64,000 nucleotides of DNA from Pseudoalteromonas marina (GTDB taxonomy: Bacteria > Pseudomonadota > Gammaproteobacteria > Enterobacterales > Alteromonadaceae). The stretch lies in the NCBI RefSeq assembly GCF_000238335.3, contig NZ_AHCB03000005.1, forward strand, positions 620,001 through 684,000, written 5' to 3'. The notes beneath the pieces are model-generated. The model had not been told where the DNA came from. It saw only the letters and a list, made by a program, of their open reading frames with translations, and ran no database searches. The translations under genes were made by a program, and so were the position numbers. Each line of letters starts with the position of its first letter. The stretch's first letter is position 1. This document shows, piece by piece, positions 26,552-36,791 of this stretch.

Positions 26552-28267
26552 GTGGCGCAATCTAATCAATCAACCGATCTGGCTCTTGCTACTGGTGAAA
26601 TGGACCATAGCGATAGCGACGATCAACAAGAACAGAAATCAGGCTACTTAAGTTCGCTAAATGGCGTTGATTTATTGCGCCAAGTAACTTTAGTTATTGC
26701 TTTAGGCATTTGTTTGGCGATTGCTATATTTATTATTATTTGGGCGCGTCAGCCAGATATGCGCCCGCTTGGTAAAATGCAGACAGAAGAGCTTATTGAA
26801 ACGCTCGACTTTTTAGATGCACAAAAAATTGAATACCAAGTAGATGGAAATGTAGTGCTCGTCCCTGAAACTGAGTATCAAAATATTAAACTTTTAATGA
26901 CTCGCGAAGGGCTAGAGCAAGGCCCTACATCGGGTTCAGATATTATTATGCAAGACATGGGGTTTGGTGTAAGTCAGCGTTTAGAGCGTGAACGCTTAAA
27001 GCATGGCCGAGAACAACAGTTAGCGCGCACAATTGAAGAGCTCAATAATATTACGCGTGCACGTGTATTGCTTGCCATTCCAAAAGAAAATGTATTTGCG
27101 CGCAGAGAGAAAAAGCCTTCAGCAACTGTTGTACTTACTCTTAAGCGTGGGCGTTCGCTAGATAGCGAAGAGGTCGACTCAGTGGTTGATATGGTTGCAT
27201 CGGCTGTACAAGGTTTAGAGCCGGCTCGTGTAACAGTAACGGATCAAAATGGTCGCTTACTAAATTCAGGCTCGCAAACATCGCTTGCTGCACGTTCACG
27301 CAAAGAGTACGACATAGAGCGTAAGCGTGAACAAGAATATCTTGAAAAAATAGACAGTATTTTAATACCTGTTGTAGGGCTTGCAAACTACACCGCACAA
27401 GTTGATTTAAGTATGGACTTTAGTGCTGTTGAGGAGACGCAAAAACGCTACAACCCAGATTTACCAGCAGTAAGAAGCGAAACAACATTCGAAGAAAATA
27501 ATATAGGTGGTTTAGCGGTAGGTATACCTGGTGCACTGACGAATCAGCCTCCAGTAAACTCTAATATCCCTGAAGTAGCAGGACAAGGTGGCGCAGGTAG
27601 TGCAACTTCACCATCAAGAACGCATAAAGAAGCGACGCGTAACTATGAGTTAGATACAACTATCTCACATAAGCGCCAGCAAACAGGTGTGATACGCAGA
27701 ATAAGCGTGTCGGTGGCCGTTGACTACATTCCAAAAGTAGGTGAAAACGGTGAAACCACAATGACACCGCGTTCAGTGGAAGAACTGTCAAATATTCGTC
27801 GTTTATTACAAGGTGGCGTTGGTTTTGACATGCAGCGTGGTGATGCACTTGAAGTGGTAACGGTTCCGTTTGTTCGCGAAGCAACTGATTTTGACATTAG
27901 CGTGCCGCTTTGGGAGCAGGATTGGTTTATGAAAATAATCCGCTTGGTACTGGGTGCATTAGTTATTATTGTACTCATAATGGCGGTAGTTAAACCGATG
28001 CTTAAACGTTTAATTTACCCAGACGATACACTTGAAGAGTATGACGAAGATGCGTTAAGTGCAGGCGTAGACATTGGCGATAGCACGTTGGATATGCTAA
28101 ACAAAGACTTTGATTCTGCTTCAATTGGTTTCTCAAGCGATGGTACACTGCAATTACCAGATTTACATGGCGACGAAGACTTACTTAAAGCAATTCGTGC
28201 CCTTGTAGCCAATGAACCAGAACTATCATCACAAGTAGTGAAAGCGTGGTTAACAGAAGATGACTGA
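26552..28267 (+). CDS. fliF: Flagellar MS-ring protein FliF
   Basis: A 571-residue membrane protein that forms the MS ring. It has two transmembrane segments (about residues 45-65 and 458-480), ring-building motifs between them (LARTIEELNNITRARVLLAIP), and a C-terminal cytoplasmic tail that binds FliG. Residues 310-370 form the low-complexity insertion (NNIGGLAVGIPGALTNQPP) common in FliF. Translation begins at a GTG with GGAGA spaced properly upstream. The last codons overlap the start of fliG. Confidence 0.97.
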   Translation: MAQSNQSTDLALATGEMDHSDSDDQQEQKSGYLSSLNGVDLLRQVTLVIALGICLAIAIFIIIWARQPDMRPLGKMQTEELIETLDFLDAQKIEYQVDGNVVLVPETEYQNIKLLMTREGLEQGPTSGSDIIMQDMGFGVSQRLERERLKHGREQQLARTIEELNNITRARVLLAIPKENVFARREKKPSATVVLTLKRGRSLDSEEVDSVVDMVASAVQGLEPARVTVTDQNGRLLNSGSQTSLAARSRKEYDIERKREQEYLEKIDSILIPVVGLANYTAQVDLSMDFSAVEETQKRYNPDLPAVRSETTFEENNIGGLAVGIPGALTNQPPVNSNIPEVAGQGGAGSATSPSRTHKEATRNYELDTTISHKRQQTGVIRRISVSVAVDYIPKVGENGETTMTPRSVEELSNIRRLLQGGVGFDMQRGDALEVVTVPFVREATDFDISVPLWEQDWFMKIIRLVLGALVIIVLIMAVVKPMLKRLIYPDDTLEEYDEDALSAGVDIGDSTLDMLNKDFDSASIGFSSDGTLQLPDLHGDEDLLKAIRALVANEPELSSQVVKAWLTEDD

Positions 28268-29306
28268 TCAAGATCAAGAACAAAAACAACTTCCAGCAGC
28301 GTTTGATGTTGATAAGCTAGACGGTGTAGATAAAGCCGCTATTTTATTACTGAGCTTATCAGAGGAAGATGCAGCCCAAATACTTAAGCACTTGGAGCCT
28401 AAACAAGTTCAAAAAGTCGGCATGGCAATGGCTGCGTTAGACGACCTGTCACAGGCTAAAATAAGTGCGGTTCACAACTTGTTTATTGAGCAAATTCAAA
28501 GCTTCAGTACTATAGGTTTTCAGTCAGAAGACTTTATTAAAAAGGCGCTTACTGCTGCATTGGGTGAAGATAAAGCGGCCAGCCTTATTGACCAAATTGT
28601 TATGGGGTCTGGGGCTAAAGGCCTTGATTCTCTCAAATGGATGGACTCTAAGCAGGTGGCGAATATTATTCGTAATGAACACCCCCAAATACAAACGATT
28701 GTATTGTCTTACTTAGAGCCTGAGCAGTCCGCAGAAATTATTGCGCAGTTCCCAGAGAAAGTACGTCTTGATTTAACCATGCGAATTGCCAACCTTGAAG
28801 AAGTGCAACCAGCCGCACTACAAGAACTTAACGAAATTATGGAAAAACAATTTGCCGGACAAGCAGGGGCACAAGCTGCGAAAATGGGTGGCTTAAAAGC
28901 CGCGGCAGACATTATGAACTACCTAGATACAAACGTTGAAGGGCAGCTAATGGATTCTATTCGTGAACATGACGAAGAGATGTCTCAGCAAATTCAGGAT
29001 CTTATGTTTGTATTTGAAAACTTAATGGATGTGGATGACCGTGGTATTCAAGCCATTCTACGAGAAGTACAACAAGATGTATTAATGAAAGCAATCAAAG
29101 GTGCAGACGACGGTCTGAAAGACAAAATACTGGGCAATATGTCTAAGCGTGCTGCCGATATGCTGGCTGATGATTTAGAAGCAATGGCGCCTGTACGTAT
29201 TAGTGAAGTTGAAGCTGCCCAAAAAGAAATTCTATCAACGGCACGTCGTTTATCTGATTCGGGTGAAATTCAGTTAGGCGGTGGTGGTGGTGAGGAGTTC
29301 TTGTAA
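28260..29306 (+). CDS. fliG: Flagellar motor switch protein FliG
   Basis: A 348-residue rotor protein that interacts with the stator to generate torque. Typical segments are KAAILLLSLSEEDAAQILKHL in the FliF-binding domain, EHPQIQTIVLSYLEPEQSAEI in the middle armadillo part, and LMFVFENLMDVDDRGIQAILREV in the torque domain with its charged residues. The length matches the polar-flagellum subgroup. It overlaps fliF by 8 bases and precedes fliH by 3. Confidence 0.97.
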   Translation: MTDQDQEQKQLPAAFDVDKLDGVDKAAILLLSLSEEDAAQILKHLEPKQVQKVGMAMAALDDLSQAKISAVHNLFIEQIQSFSTIGFQSEDFIKKALTAALGEDKAASLIDQIVMGSGAKGLDSLKWMDSKQVANIIRNEHPQIQTIVLSYLEPEQSAEIIAQFPEKVRLDLTMRIANLEEVQPAALQELNEIMEKQFAGQAGAQAAKMGGLKAAADIMNYLDTNVEGQLMDSIREHDEEMSQQIQDLMFVFENLMDVDDRGIQAILREVQQDVLMKAIKGADDGLKDKILGNMSKRAADMLADDLEAMAPVRISEVEAAQKEILSTARRLSDSGEIQLGGGGGEEFL

Positions 29307-29309
29307 ACC

Positions 29310-30116
29310 ATGAGTAAACTCAAAGGGCGTCCACTTCGAGCTGAAGAAGCTGATGAATTATTAAAGCATTGGGCTATTCCCGATGTAGCACCTAACGAAA
29401 AAAGCTTTGGTAATCGTTCTACAGCGTATGGCACCCCATTGGGCGAGCTTTATAAAAAAGAATTGGCCGAAGAGATGCCGACCGATGAGCCCGAAGAGCC
29501 CGAGCTGCCAAAGCTTACTATGGTTGAGCTTGAACGCATTAGACAAGATGCTTATGAAGAAGGCCTTAAACAAGGTCATGAACAAGGCTACATTGACGGC
29601 TTTGAAAAAGGCGTTAGTGAGGGAAAAGAAGCTGGTTATAAAGAGGGGCTAGAGCTCGGTAAAACTCAAGGCCAAGAAGATATAAAACCGATTATTGAAG
29701 AGCAACTAATTAGCCTTAAAGGTATTTTAGAAGCACTTAATTCACCGCTAAAAAAAGTGGATGAACAAGCCGAGTTACAACTTATTCAATTAGCTAGCAT
29801 GTTGGCTGAAGCAGTTATATACCAAGAAGTACAAACATCGCCAGATGTTATTTTACATACATTAAAACACAGTATTGATTCGTTAAATGCGCAACAAGAA
29901 AAAGTAAAAGTGCATCTAAACCCAACCGATCTAGAGGTTATAAAAGATAGCTATGGCGAGCAAACTATAGCAGACAATAACTGGCAATTAGTTCCCGAAC
30001 CCACGCTTGAAAGAGGTGGATGTGAGGTTAAAACCGCGCAATCCTCGCTCGATATGACGTTAAAAACACGCGTCAAAGAAACGTTGGATAGCTTTTTGCA
30101 TAATAGTAATATCTAA
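29310..30116 (+). CDS. fliH: Flagellar export ATPase regulator FliH
   Basis: A 268-residue protein that forms the peripheral stalk with FliI and FliN at the export gate. The central region (about 85-125) contains glycine-spaced repeats of the AxxxG/GxxxG type (EGLKQGHEQGYIDGFEKG), a hallmark of FliH. The C-terminal domain resembles the ATP-synthase delta subunit (PDVILHTLKHSIDSL onward). It lies directly between fliG and fliI. Confidence 0.93.
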   Translation: MSKLKGRPLRAEEADELLKHWAIPDVAPNEKSFGNRSTAYGTPLGELYKKELAEEMPTDEPEEPELPKLTMVELERIRQDAYEEGLKQGHEQGYIDGFEKGVSEGKEAGYKEGLELGKTQGQEDIKPIIEEQLISLKGILEALNSPLKKVDEQAELQLIQLASMLAEAVIYQEVQTSPDVILHTLKHSIDSLNAQQEKVKVHLNPTDLEVIKDSYGEQTIADNNWQLVPEPTLERGGCEVKTAQSSLDMTLKTRVKETLDSFLHNSNI

Positions 30117-30134
30117 ATATTTTTTAGGCGTACT

Positions 30135-31469
30135 ATGTCTGTGCAAATTGCTTCTTTGAGCGAACGCTTGTCGCAATATCAACAAAACATTAAGCCCTAC
30201 ACACCTGCAGTGGCGGGTATTTTAACGCGTGTTGTTGGCCTTACCTTAGAGGCAAAAGGTCTGAGGGCGCCTGTTGGTAGTCAATGTAAAATTGAAACCA
30301 TGAATGGTTTTGTTGACGCAGAAATTGTTGGTTTTAACGACCAAACCTTATATTTAATGCCTAATGATCATATTTCTGGCGTACTGCCAGGTGCCCGAGT
30401 AATACCCCAAGTAAATAATTTGGGGTTACCTGTAGGAATGAGCCTACTAGGGCGTGTGGTTGACGGCTTAGGCCGTCCACTCGACGGACTTGGTAAAATA
30501 AACGCTGAACATTATTTAAAGTTTGCCCAAAATACAATTAACCCTTTAGCCAGACGTCCGATCAGTCAGCCAATGGACGTGGGGGTGCGTGCTATTAACT
30601 CAGTGATAACCGTAGGGCAAGGTCAGCGTATGGGCTTATTTGCAGGCTCTGGTGTAGGTAAGTCTGTACTGCTAGGAATGATGACCAGAGGCAGCGAAGC
30701 CGATGTCATTGTAGTTGGTTTGGTTGGTGAGCGTGGTCGTGAGGTCAAAGAGTTTATTGAAGAAATTCTTGGAGAAGAAGGGCGTAAACGTTCTGTTGTT
30801 GTTGCAGCACCCGCCGATTCATCGCCATTAATGCGTTTAAAAGGTTGCGAAAGTGCAGTGACCATTGCCGAATATTTTAGAGACCAAGGTTTAAATGTGT
30901 TACTGCTACTCGATTCAGTAACACGCTACGCAATGGCTCAGCGTGAAATTGCTTTAGCAGTAGGAGAACCTCCGGCAACAAAAGGATACCCACCATCGGT
31001 TTTTGCAAAACTACCAGCCTTAGTTGAACGAGCTGGTAATGGGGGGGAAGGGCAAGGTGCTATAACAGCCTTTTTTACCGTGTTAAGTGAAGGAGATGAT
31101 ATGCAAGACCCAATTGCAGACGCTGCACGCGCCATACTAGACGGCCATATTGTACTTTCTCGTGAGTTAGCCGATAGCGGTCATTACCCAGCAATAGATA
31201 TCGAAAAATCTATATCACGTGTTATGCCCCAAGTGGTTTCAGAGCCTCATATGCAACAAGCCCGAGTGCTTAAACAAGTGTATTCAATGTACCAACAAAA
31301 TAAAGACATGATCACATTAGGCGCCTATCAAAAGGGCACTGATCCCATGCTCGACCAAGCTATAAATATGATGCCAAGAGTAAACGGGTTTTTACAGCAA
31401 GGTATGCGTGATGTGATAAGTTATGACGATGGGCTGCAAGGGCTAGCCCAATTATTAGGTCAAGGGTAA
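30135..31469 (+). CDS. fliI: Flagellum-specific export ATPase FliI
   Basis: A 444-residue F1-type ATPase energising type III flagellar export. The Walker A loop is AGSGVGKS at about 169-176, with [10 protein letters not shown] shortly after and the Walker B region [35 protein letters not shown]. The length and motifs are complete. The last base of its stop codon is shared with the start of fliJ, indicating coupling. Confidence 0.97.
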   Translation: MSVQIASLSERLSQYQQNIKPYTPAVAGILTRVVGLTLEAKGLRAPVGSQCKIETMNGFVDAEIVGFNDQTLYLMPNDHISGVLPGARVIPQVNNLGLPVGMSLLGRVVDGLGRPLDGLGKINAEHYLKFAQNTINPLARRPISQPMDVGVRAINSVITVGQGQRMGLFAGSGVGKSVLLGMMTRGSEADVIVVGLVGERGREVKEFIEEILGEEGRKRSVVVAAPADSSPLMRLKGCESAVTIAEYFRDQGLNVLLLLDSVTRYAMAQREIALAVGEPPATKGYPPSVFAKLPALVERAGNGGEGQGAITAFFTVLSEGDDMQDPIADAARAILDGHIVLSRELADSGHYPAIDIEKSISRVMPQVVSEPHMQQARVLKQVYSMYQQNKDMITLGAYQKGTDPMLDQAINMMPRVNGFLQQGMRDVISYDDGLQGLAQLLGQG

Positions 31470-31915
31470 TGGCTAAAAACAAATTTGACTTGCTGCTAAA
31501 ACTTGAAAGCGACAAAGAAGAAAGTTTACGTATGAGTTATTTGCAAGCTAATCAAAACCTGCAAGCAAACCAGCAAAAACTTCAAGGCTTAAATGACTTT
31601 AGGCTTGAATACTCTCAACAGTTACATTTAAAAGGTCAATCAGGTTTATCAAGCGCTGGTTTTGGGCAGTATCATGCGTTTATAGCAAAAATTGAAGAGG
31701 CCATTCGGCAACAAGCAAGTACTGTAAATACGGCAAAGCAAGTTGTTTCACAGCGAAAAACGTTGTGGTTAAAACAGCAAATAAAGGCTAAAGCGGTGGC
31801 TAAATTGATTGAAAATCAAAAAATAAAAGCAGCAGCTGTGGTTGCTAAAAACGAGCAAAAAATGCTGGATGAGTTCACATCTAATCAATTTTTTCAGCGT
31901 CGCAAACTTTCTTAA
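31469..31915 (+). CDS. fliJ: Flagellar export protein FliJ
   Basis: A 148-residue coiled-coil protein rich in Gln, Lys and Leu with no globular motifs, as expected for FliJ, the central stalk-like partner of FliI. It overlaps fliI by one base and ends the fliEFGHIJ operon. The sequence itself is poorly conserved across species, so the call rests on size, helical composition and position. Confidence 0.88.
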   Translation: MAKNKFDLLLKLESDKEESLRMSYLQANQNLQANQQKLQGLNDFRLEYSQQLHLKGQSGLSSAGFGQYHAFIAKIEEAIRQQASTVNTAKQVVSQRKTLWLKQQIKAKAVAKLIENQKIKAAAVVAKNEQKMLDEFTSNQFFQRRKLS

Positions 31916-31917
31916 GT

Positions 31918-31934
31918 TAGGCACGTTTATTGCT
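31918..31934 (+). promoter_or_regulatory. Sigma-54 promoter of fliK operon
   Basis: TAGGCACGTTTATTGCT keeps GGCACG and TTGCT of the consensus, with GG at 31920-31921 and GC at 31932-31933. It begins 3 bases after the fliJ stop codon. Transcription would start near 31945, about 60 bases before fliK, so fliK-R-flhB may be separately transcribed. Confidence 0.75.
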
Positions 31935-32004
31935 TTGTTAATGGGTGGTATTTAATTTTGGGCAATGTGCGGTGACATGTTGCCGTAACCGTATTAGGTG
32001 ACTT

Positions 32005-34302
32005 ATGGCGATGAATGATATTTCTGTTTCAATTTCGGCTGATAAAGAGTCTTTTTTAGCATTTAAAGACAGTAGCTTAGCTGATTCTGCTGATGAATCA
32101 GGTACTGAGTTTTTTACTCAGTTGCAAGACGCCCACACTACATTTGAGCCAACAAAAAAAGAGATTAATAAGCCTGAAACAGATACTTTATCTGCCACCT
32201 CAGCAGATTCCTCATCAGTTACTAATGAAAAATTAAACAGTGATTCAGATGATGAAGACATAGCCCAAATAAATTTGTCTGGAAGCGATATTCTGGAGCA
32301 GATCAATTCATCTCAACTAATGAACACTGAGGTTACAAAGCCAAGTGAAAAAGCAAAAGATATAAACCTTGCAGATACATCAAAAAATAAAACACCGCTT
32401 GTTATTGCTGATTTAAAAGAGAAACTGCCGGTTAAAGGCTATGTTGCTGTGCCAGCAAAAGATTTACCTGTTAAAGATGAAGTAGGTAAAGTAATAAGAC
32501 CACATGCAACACTTACTGATAACAACACAAGCGGTGTGGCAAGTTTAGTAAATGATGAAGATATTAATGACTCGTCAAATTCACAAAGACAAAATAAAAT
32601 GTCTCTTGCTCAGGCTGTTGAAGCAGAACTAAATATAAAATCGGATAAAGTTAAACACCCTGCACAAGCGCAAAGTATAACTCAGGGCTTTGATACAAAA
32701 GATAATGAAGCAGATACTAACAAAGGCATTTTTACGGATAAAATAACAGCTTCACAAAGTTCAGTGTTCTCTGACGTGAGTGTCAATTCTGATCAGACTA
32801 TTTTAAAAACGGATGTTGATAAAATAGTTACTACTCAAAGCACAGTAGAGAATAGCGGTAAAGTTAACGCCAATACTTTAGCTCAAAATACCATAGCTAA
32901 AAATACAGTTGCGGAACTAACAGAAAATACGCTCACAGCAACTTCACCCAACTCAAACATAACTGAAACTGAAAAAGCAGACGCGATAAATGCACTCATT
33001 GCTAAAGATGTAAATGCATTTAAAACAGATAAAGTATTAGCAAGCCTAACGCCTGAGCAGCTAACAAAATTACAGACTGAAATTAAACCAGTAATGCTTG
33101 ACGCATCAAGCAAAGCTGAAAAATTGACGGTTTTAAAGCAAATGCTTACCCAATTTATAGCGGATAATAAACAGCCACAAAGCACTGACGTTAAGTCGTC
33201 AGCCAGTGAGCAGTTCAATACGCTTTCAGGGACCGAAAAGCAGGCATTACTGACTCAATTAAATGCCTTTATTAAAGCCGAGCAGCCAAAAGGTGAACAG
33301 TTAGCGGCTATTAAGCAAGCGATTGGTGAGCTAAAAGTGTTGGTTGCGAAAGATGCGAATCAATCATCAGACACTAAATTTACGATATCGCAAAAAGCTG
33401 TAAATGACTCACAAAACTTGCCGCAAACAAATGAATCGCAAATAGACAAAGTGGTTACCTTACCGGTAAAAGGTGAAGAGATAACAAAACCAGTTACTTT
33501 TGTAGCTTCACAAACACCAAATACGGTAAACAGACCACAAAAAGTGAGTGTGAAATCAAGCTCTGAAAATAGCGCTGATCCAACTAAATTAGCAGCACAG
33601 CCTACTAGTGATGAAGAGCTTACAAAAGCGCTTGAGCAATTGCAAAAAGAGGGGCTAAAAAATACCACAGCTGAGCAGTCACCCGCTAAAGTTATGCAGT
33701 TGTTTAACCACATAACTAATGCATTAAATACAACCCAAACCAGTGCCCAAAGTTATTATGATTCGCTTGATTATGAAATGGGCTTGTTGGATCAACAAGC
33801 TATGCAAAATCAGCAGTTACAAAGTACAGCACAGACAAAGCAGGTAAGTATTGAACCTGGTATGATGCAGGCGATTAACATCGTTAAAAGTGACGCGGCC
33901 AAGTTACTACAAGAGCGCGTTAGTTCAATGCTAAGCATTAATAATAAAGAGGCTGAAATTCGTCTTGATCCACCTGAGATGGGCAGCATGCAAATACGAG
34001 TTCGTAGCGATGCAGAACAAGCACAAATTAACTTTGTGGTACAAAACCAGCAGGCCAAAGAAGCACTCGAACAATCTATGCCTCGCTTACGCGAAATGTT
34101 AGCACAACAGGGATTGGAGCTTGGTGAAAGTACTATTTCATATGGCCAGTCAGGTGGTGAAAACGCAGAGCAAAATGAATCGGGGGCGGGTGAGCAATTA
34201 GCCAAAAATGGAGCAGCAAATAGTGAAAGTGATGAGCCATCAAATAGCCCAGAACAAACTTCTGAGCAACAAACATCATCATCAATAGATTACTATGCCT
34301 AA
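32005..34302 (+). CDS. fliK: Flagellar hook-length control protein FliK
   Basis: A 765-residue secreted ruler that measures hook length and switches export specificity through FlhB. Residues 1-600 are low-complexity, rich in Ser, Thr, Lys and Asp with no cysteine, as expected for the unfolded ruler. The C-terminal switch domain (about 625-720) is conserved: EAEIRLDPPEMGSMQIRV and AREMLAQQGLELGES-like segments. It is nearly twice the length of Salmonella FliK (405), which is common in marine polar flagella. It has its own sigma-54 promoter. Confidence 0.92.
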   Translation: MAMNDISVSISADKESFLAFKDSSLADSADESGTEFFTQLQDAHTTFEPTKKEINKPETDTLSATSADSSSVTNEKLNSDSDDEDIAQINLSGSDILEQINSSQLMNTEVTKPSEKAKDINLADTSKNKTPLVIADLKEKLPVKGYVAVPAKDLPVKDEVGKVIRPHATLTDNNTSGVASLVNDEDINDSSNSQRQNKMSLAQAVEAELNIKSDKVKHPAQAQSITQGFDTKDNEADTNKGIFTDKITASQSSVFSDVSVNSDQTILKTDVDKIVTTQSTVENSGKVNANTLAQNTIAKNTVAELTENTLTATSPNSNITETEKADAINALIAKDVNAFKTDKVLASLTPEQLTKLQTEIKPVMLDASSKAEKLTVLKQMLTQFIADNKQPQSTDVKSSASEQFNTLSGTEKQALLTQLNAFIKAEQPKGEQLAAIKQAIGELKVLVAKDANQSSDTKFTISQKAVNDSQNLPQTNESQIDKVVTLPVKGEEITKPVTFVASQTPNTVNRPQKVSVKSSSENSADPTKLAAQPTSDEELTKALEQLQKEGLKNTTAEQSPAKVMQLFNHITNALNTTQTSAQSYYDSLDYEMGLLDQQAMQNQQLQSTAQTKQVSIEPGMMQAINIVKSDAAKLLQERVSSMLSINNKEAEIRLDPPEMGSMQIRVRSDAEQAQINFVVQNQQAKEALEQSMPRLREMLAQQGLELGESTISYGQSGGENAEQNESGAGEQLAKNGAANSESDEPSNSPEQTSEQQTSSSIDYYA

Positions 34303-34359
34303 CTACTGCTATTATAATAACTAAAACAAGCAAATACCTTTGCGATGTAAGGAATCATG

Positions 34360-34887
34360 ATGGCTGAAGAAACAAGTTTAGAAATAGAAGAAGCGCCAAA
34401 AAGTAAAAAAAAGCTGATAATTATTATTGCAGCAGTCCTGCTCGTTGTAGGTGGTGCTGCGGGTTTCTTTTTAATGTCGGGCTCGGATGAGCCTGTTGAA
34501 ACATTAGATGAAGAAACGACCCTTTCAGAAGAAGCGCCAGCAGCTTCTGGGTCATCTGCAGAAATAGGCAGTGCGCTTTATGTTGCGATGCCAAGACCTT
34601 TTGTTTTTAACGTTCCGGGCTCGAGCCGAGATAGAATTGTACAAATTAAAGTGCAACTTTTGGTACGTGGTGAGGTAAATGAAGAAACAGCTAAAAAGCA
34701 TATTCCGCTGATTGAAGGTAAGTTACTCAGTGTATTTTCAACCACTACTGCTGACGAGCTTAGTACCAGTGCAGGTAAAGAAACACTGCGTTTTACTGCG
34801 CTAGAGACAGTGCAAACTGCCTTAAATGACGTTGAAGGCAGCAAAGTAATTGAGCGGGTATTATTTACCGGCTTTGTAATGCAATAA
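34360..34887 (+). CDS. fliL: Flagellar basal body-associated protein FliL
   Basis: A 175-residue single-pass membrane protein that surrounds the stator and stabilises it. The transmembrane helix (about 20-42, IIIIAAVLLVVGGAAGFFL) is followed by an acidic linker and the periplasmic stomatin-like domain (VFNVPGSSRDRIVQIKVQLLVRG). Two ATG codons occur in a row. The second (34360) has better spacing from AAGGA and is chosen; starting at 34357 would add one Met. It precedes fliM by 9 bases. Confidence 0.93.
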   Translation: MAEETSLEIEEAPKSKKKLIIIIAAVLLVVGGAAGFFLMSGSDEPVETLDEETTLSEEAPAASGSSAEIGSALYVAMPRPFVFNVPGSSRDRIVQIKVQLLVRGEVNEETAKKHIPLIEGKLLSVFSTTTADELSTSAGKETLRFTALETVQTALNDVEGSKVIERVLFTGFVMQ

Positions 34888-34896
34888 GGGGTTAGC

Positions 34897-35988
34897 GTGA
34901 GCGACTTATTATCCCAAGACGAAATTGATGCGCTATTACATGGTGTTGATGACGTTGAAGAGGAAGATATAAACGATGGTGAAGATGGCGGGGGAAGTAC
35001 GCTTCAGTACGATTTTTCTTCGCAAGATCGAATCGTACGTGGTCGCATGCCGACGCTGGAAATTGTTAATGAGCGTTTTGCTCGCCATATGCGAATTAGC
35101 CTATTTAATATGATGCGCCGCACAGCGGAAGTGTCTATTAATGGCGTTCAAATGATAAAGTTTGGTGAGTATGTTCACACTTTATTTGTACCAACAAGCT
35201 TAAATATGGTGCGTTTCAGACCTTTAAAGGGTACCGGCCTGATCACCATGGAAGCACGGTTAGTATTCATTTTGGTGGATAACTTTTTTGGCGGTGATGG
35301 CCGTTACCACGCAAAAATTGAAGGCCGTGAATTTACCCCAACAGAGCGCCGAATTGTGCAAATGTTGCTAAAAATAATCTTTGAAGATTATAAAGAGGCA
35401 TGGGCACCGGTAATGGACGTGTCGTTTGAGTACCTCGATTCAGAGGTAAACCCCGCAATGGCTAATATTGTGAGCCCGACTGAAGTTGTGGTTATTAGCT
35501 CTTTTCATATTGAACTCGATGGTGGCGGCGGTGATTTTCATATTGCCTTGCCATATTCAATGCTCGAACCAATAAGGGAACTTTTGGATGCGGGTGTTCA
35601 GTCAGATACTGAAGATACCGACTTGCGTTGGAGTAAGGCATTACGAGATGAAATAATGGATGTTGAGGTTGACATGTCAACTCAGCTTTTAGAAGTTGAC
35701 TTAACACTTCAACAAATAATGGAGCTTAAAGCAGGTGATATTATTCCTGTTGAAATGCCAGAGCATATAACTGTATTTGTAGAAGAACTACCCACGTTTA
35801 GAGCTAAAATGGGCCGCTCTCGTGATAATGTTGCGTTGCAAATTAGCGAAAAAATTAAACGACCTGATTCAGTTAAATCTGAGCTGCATGTATTTACCAA
35901 AGGCGGCAAGAAAATTGACTCAGATGCAGAGTTAGCAGAATTAGAAGAAGATTTACACCTTTCAGACGGTGTAGACTTAGACTGGTAA
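34897..35988 (+). CDS. fliM: Flagellar motor switch protein FliM
   Basis: A 363-residue C-ring protein. The extreme N-terminus, MSDLLSQDEIDALLHG, is the short helix that binds phosphorylated CheY. The middle domain has the GGxG-like FFGGDGRYH loop (about 130), and the C-terminal SpoA-like domain follows from about 250. Translation begins at a GTG preceded by AAGGGG. It lies in the continuous fliLMNOPQR run. The N-terminal peptide resembles motifs in CheZ and CheA of this window (see findings). Confidence 0.97.
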   Translation: MSDLLSQDEIDALLHGVDDVEEEDINDGEDGGGSTLQYDFSSQDRIVRGRMPTLEIVNERFARHMRISLFNMMRRTAEVSINGVQMIKFGEYVHTLFVPTSLNMVRFRPLKGTGLITMEARLVFILVDNFFGGDGRYHAKIEGREFTPTERRIVQMLLKIIFEDYKEAWAPVMDVSFEYLDSEVNPAMANIVSPTEVVVISSFHIELDGGGGDFHIALPYSMLEPIRELLDAGVQSDTEDTDLRWSKALRDEIMDVEVDMSTQLLEVDLTLQQIMELKAGDIIPVEMPEHITVFVEELPTFRAKMGRSRDNVALQISEKIKRPDSVKSELHVFTKGGKKIDSDAELAELEEDLHLSDGVDLDW

Positions 35989-36008
35989 TTGATTAAAAGG
36001 TTAAACGT

Positions 36009-36407
36009 ATGAGCGATGATCAAGACACAATGGACGAATGGGCAGCCGCACTTGCTGAGGCTGAAGGCGGCGATGATGCTGGCGAAGCGCAAGTTGCCGA
36101 ACTTGATGAATTAAGTGATGAAAAAAGCGAAATAACAGGCGAAGAAAAGCGCAAGCTCGATACTATTTTAGATATCCCAGTGACCATATCGATGGAAGTT
36201 GGACGCTCAAAAATTAATATTCGTAATTTGCTACAACTTAACCAAGGCTCTGTAGTTGAGCTTGATCGTGTTGCTGGTGAGCCATTAGATGTATTGGTTA
36301 ATGGTACCTTAATTGCTCACGGTGAAGTGGTGGTGGTAAATGACAAGTTTGGTATTCGCCTAACGGATGTTATCAGCCAAGTAGAGCGGATCAAAAAGTT
36401 ACGATGA
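36009..36407 (+). CDS. fliN: Flagellar motor switch protein FliN
   Basis: A 132-residue C-ring base protein. An acidic N-terminal extension (about 1-45) precedes the SpoA domain (LDIPVTISMEVGRSKINIRNLLQLNQGSVVELDR), which is complete. FliN also docks FliH for export. The stop codon overlaps the fliO start by 4 bases (ATGA). Confidence 0.96.
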   Translation: MSDDQDTMDEWAAALAEAEGGDDAGEAQVAELDELSDEKSEITGEEKRKLDTILDIPVTISMEVGRSKINIRNLLQLNQGSVVELDRVAGEPLDVLVNGTLIAHGEVVVVNDKFGIRLTDVISQVERIKKLR

Positions 36408-36787
36408 GTGCCTTTTTTGCGCTAACAGCGTCTGTATTTACAAAAACAGAGTCAGTTACGCCTACGGGCGATTTAATTTCTATGGTGCTTTCGCTTATTG
36501 TGGTGCTAGTGCTCATTGTTGTTCTGGCTATTTTTGTAAGGAAACTTAATCCTAATTTGGCAAACAGTGATGAATTTAAAGTGGTTCGAAGTCTTCCCTT
36601 AGGCTCACGCGAACGCTTAATGGTGGTAGAAATTGATAATGCGCAGCATTTATTAGGCGTCACGCCGCACAGTATTAATTACCTTCATAAATTAGAATCA
36701 CCACTGAGTGAAAAAGAAATCCCAGAACTTGCTAAGCAATTTAGTAAACTGTTAAACCCCAAATCGAAACAAAATAAAAAGAACTGA
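36404..36787 (+). CDS. fliO: Flagellar export assembly protein FliO
   Basis: A 127-residue protein with one transmembrane segment (about 23-47, [22 protein letters not shown]) and a small cytoplasmic domain with the conserved [18 protein letters not shown] stretch. FliO helps assemble the FliP pore. It overlaps fliN by 4 bases and precedes fliP by 4. Family conservation is low, but the position is diagnostic. Confidence 0.92.
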   Translation: MSAFFALTASVFTKTESVTPTGDLISMVLSLIVVLVLIVVLAIFVRKLNPNLANSDEFKVVRSLPLGSRERLMVVEIDNAQHLLGVTPHSINYLHKLESPLSEKEIPELAKQFSKLLNPKSKQNKKN

Positions 36788-36791
36788 ACCT

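Noticed and set aside
33360..34205. Open frames antisense to fliK, Ser/Cys-rich
   Set aside because: They mirror the low-complexity fliK codons and resemble no protein family.
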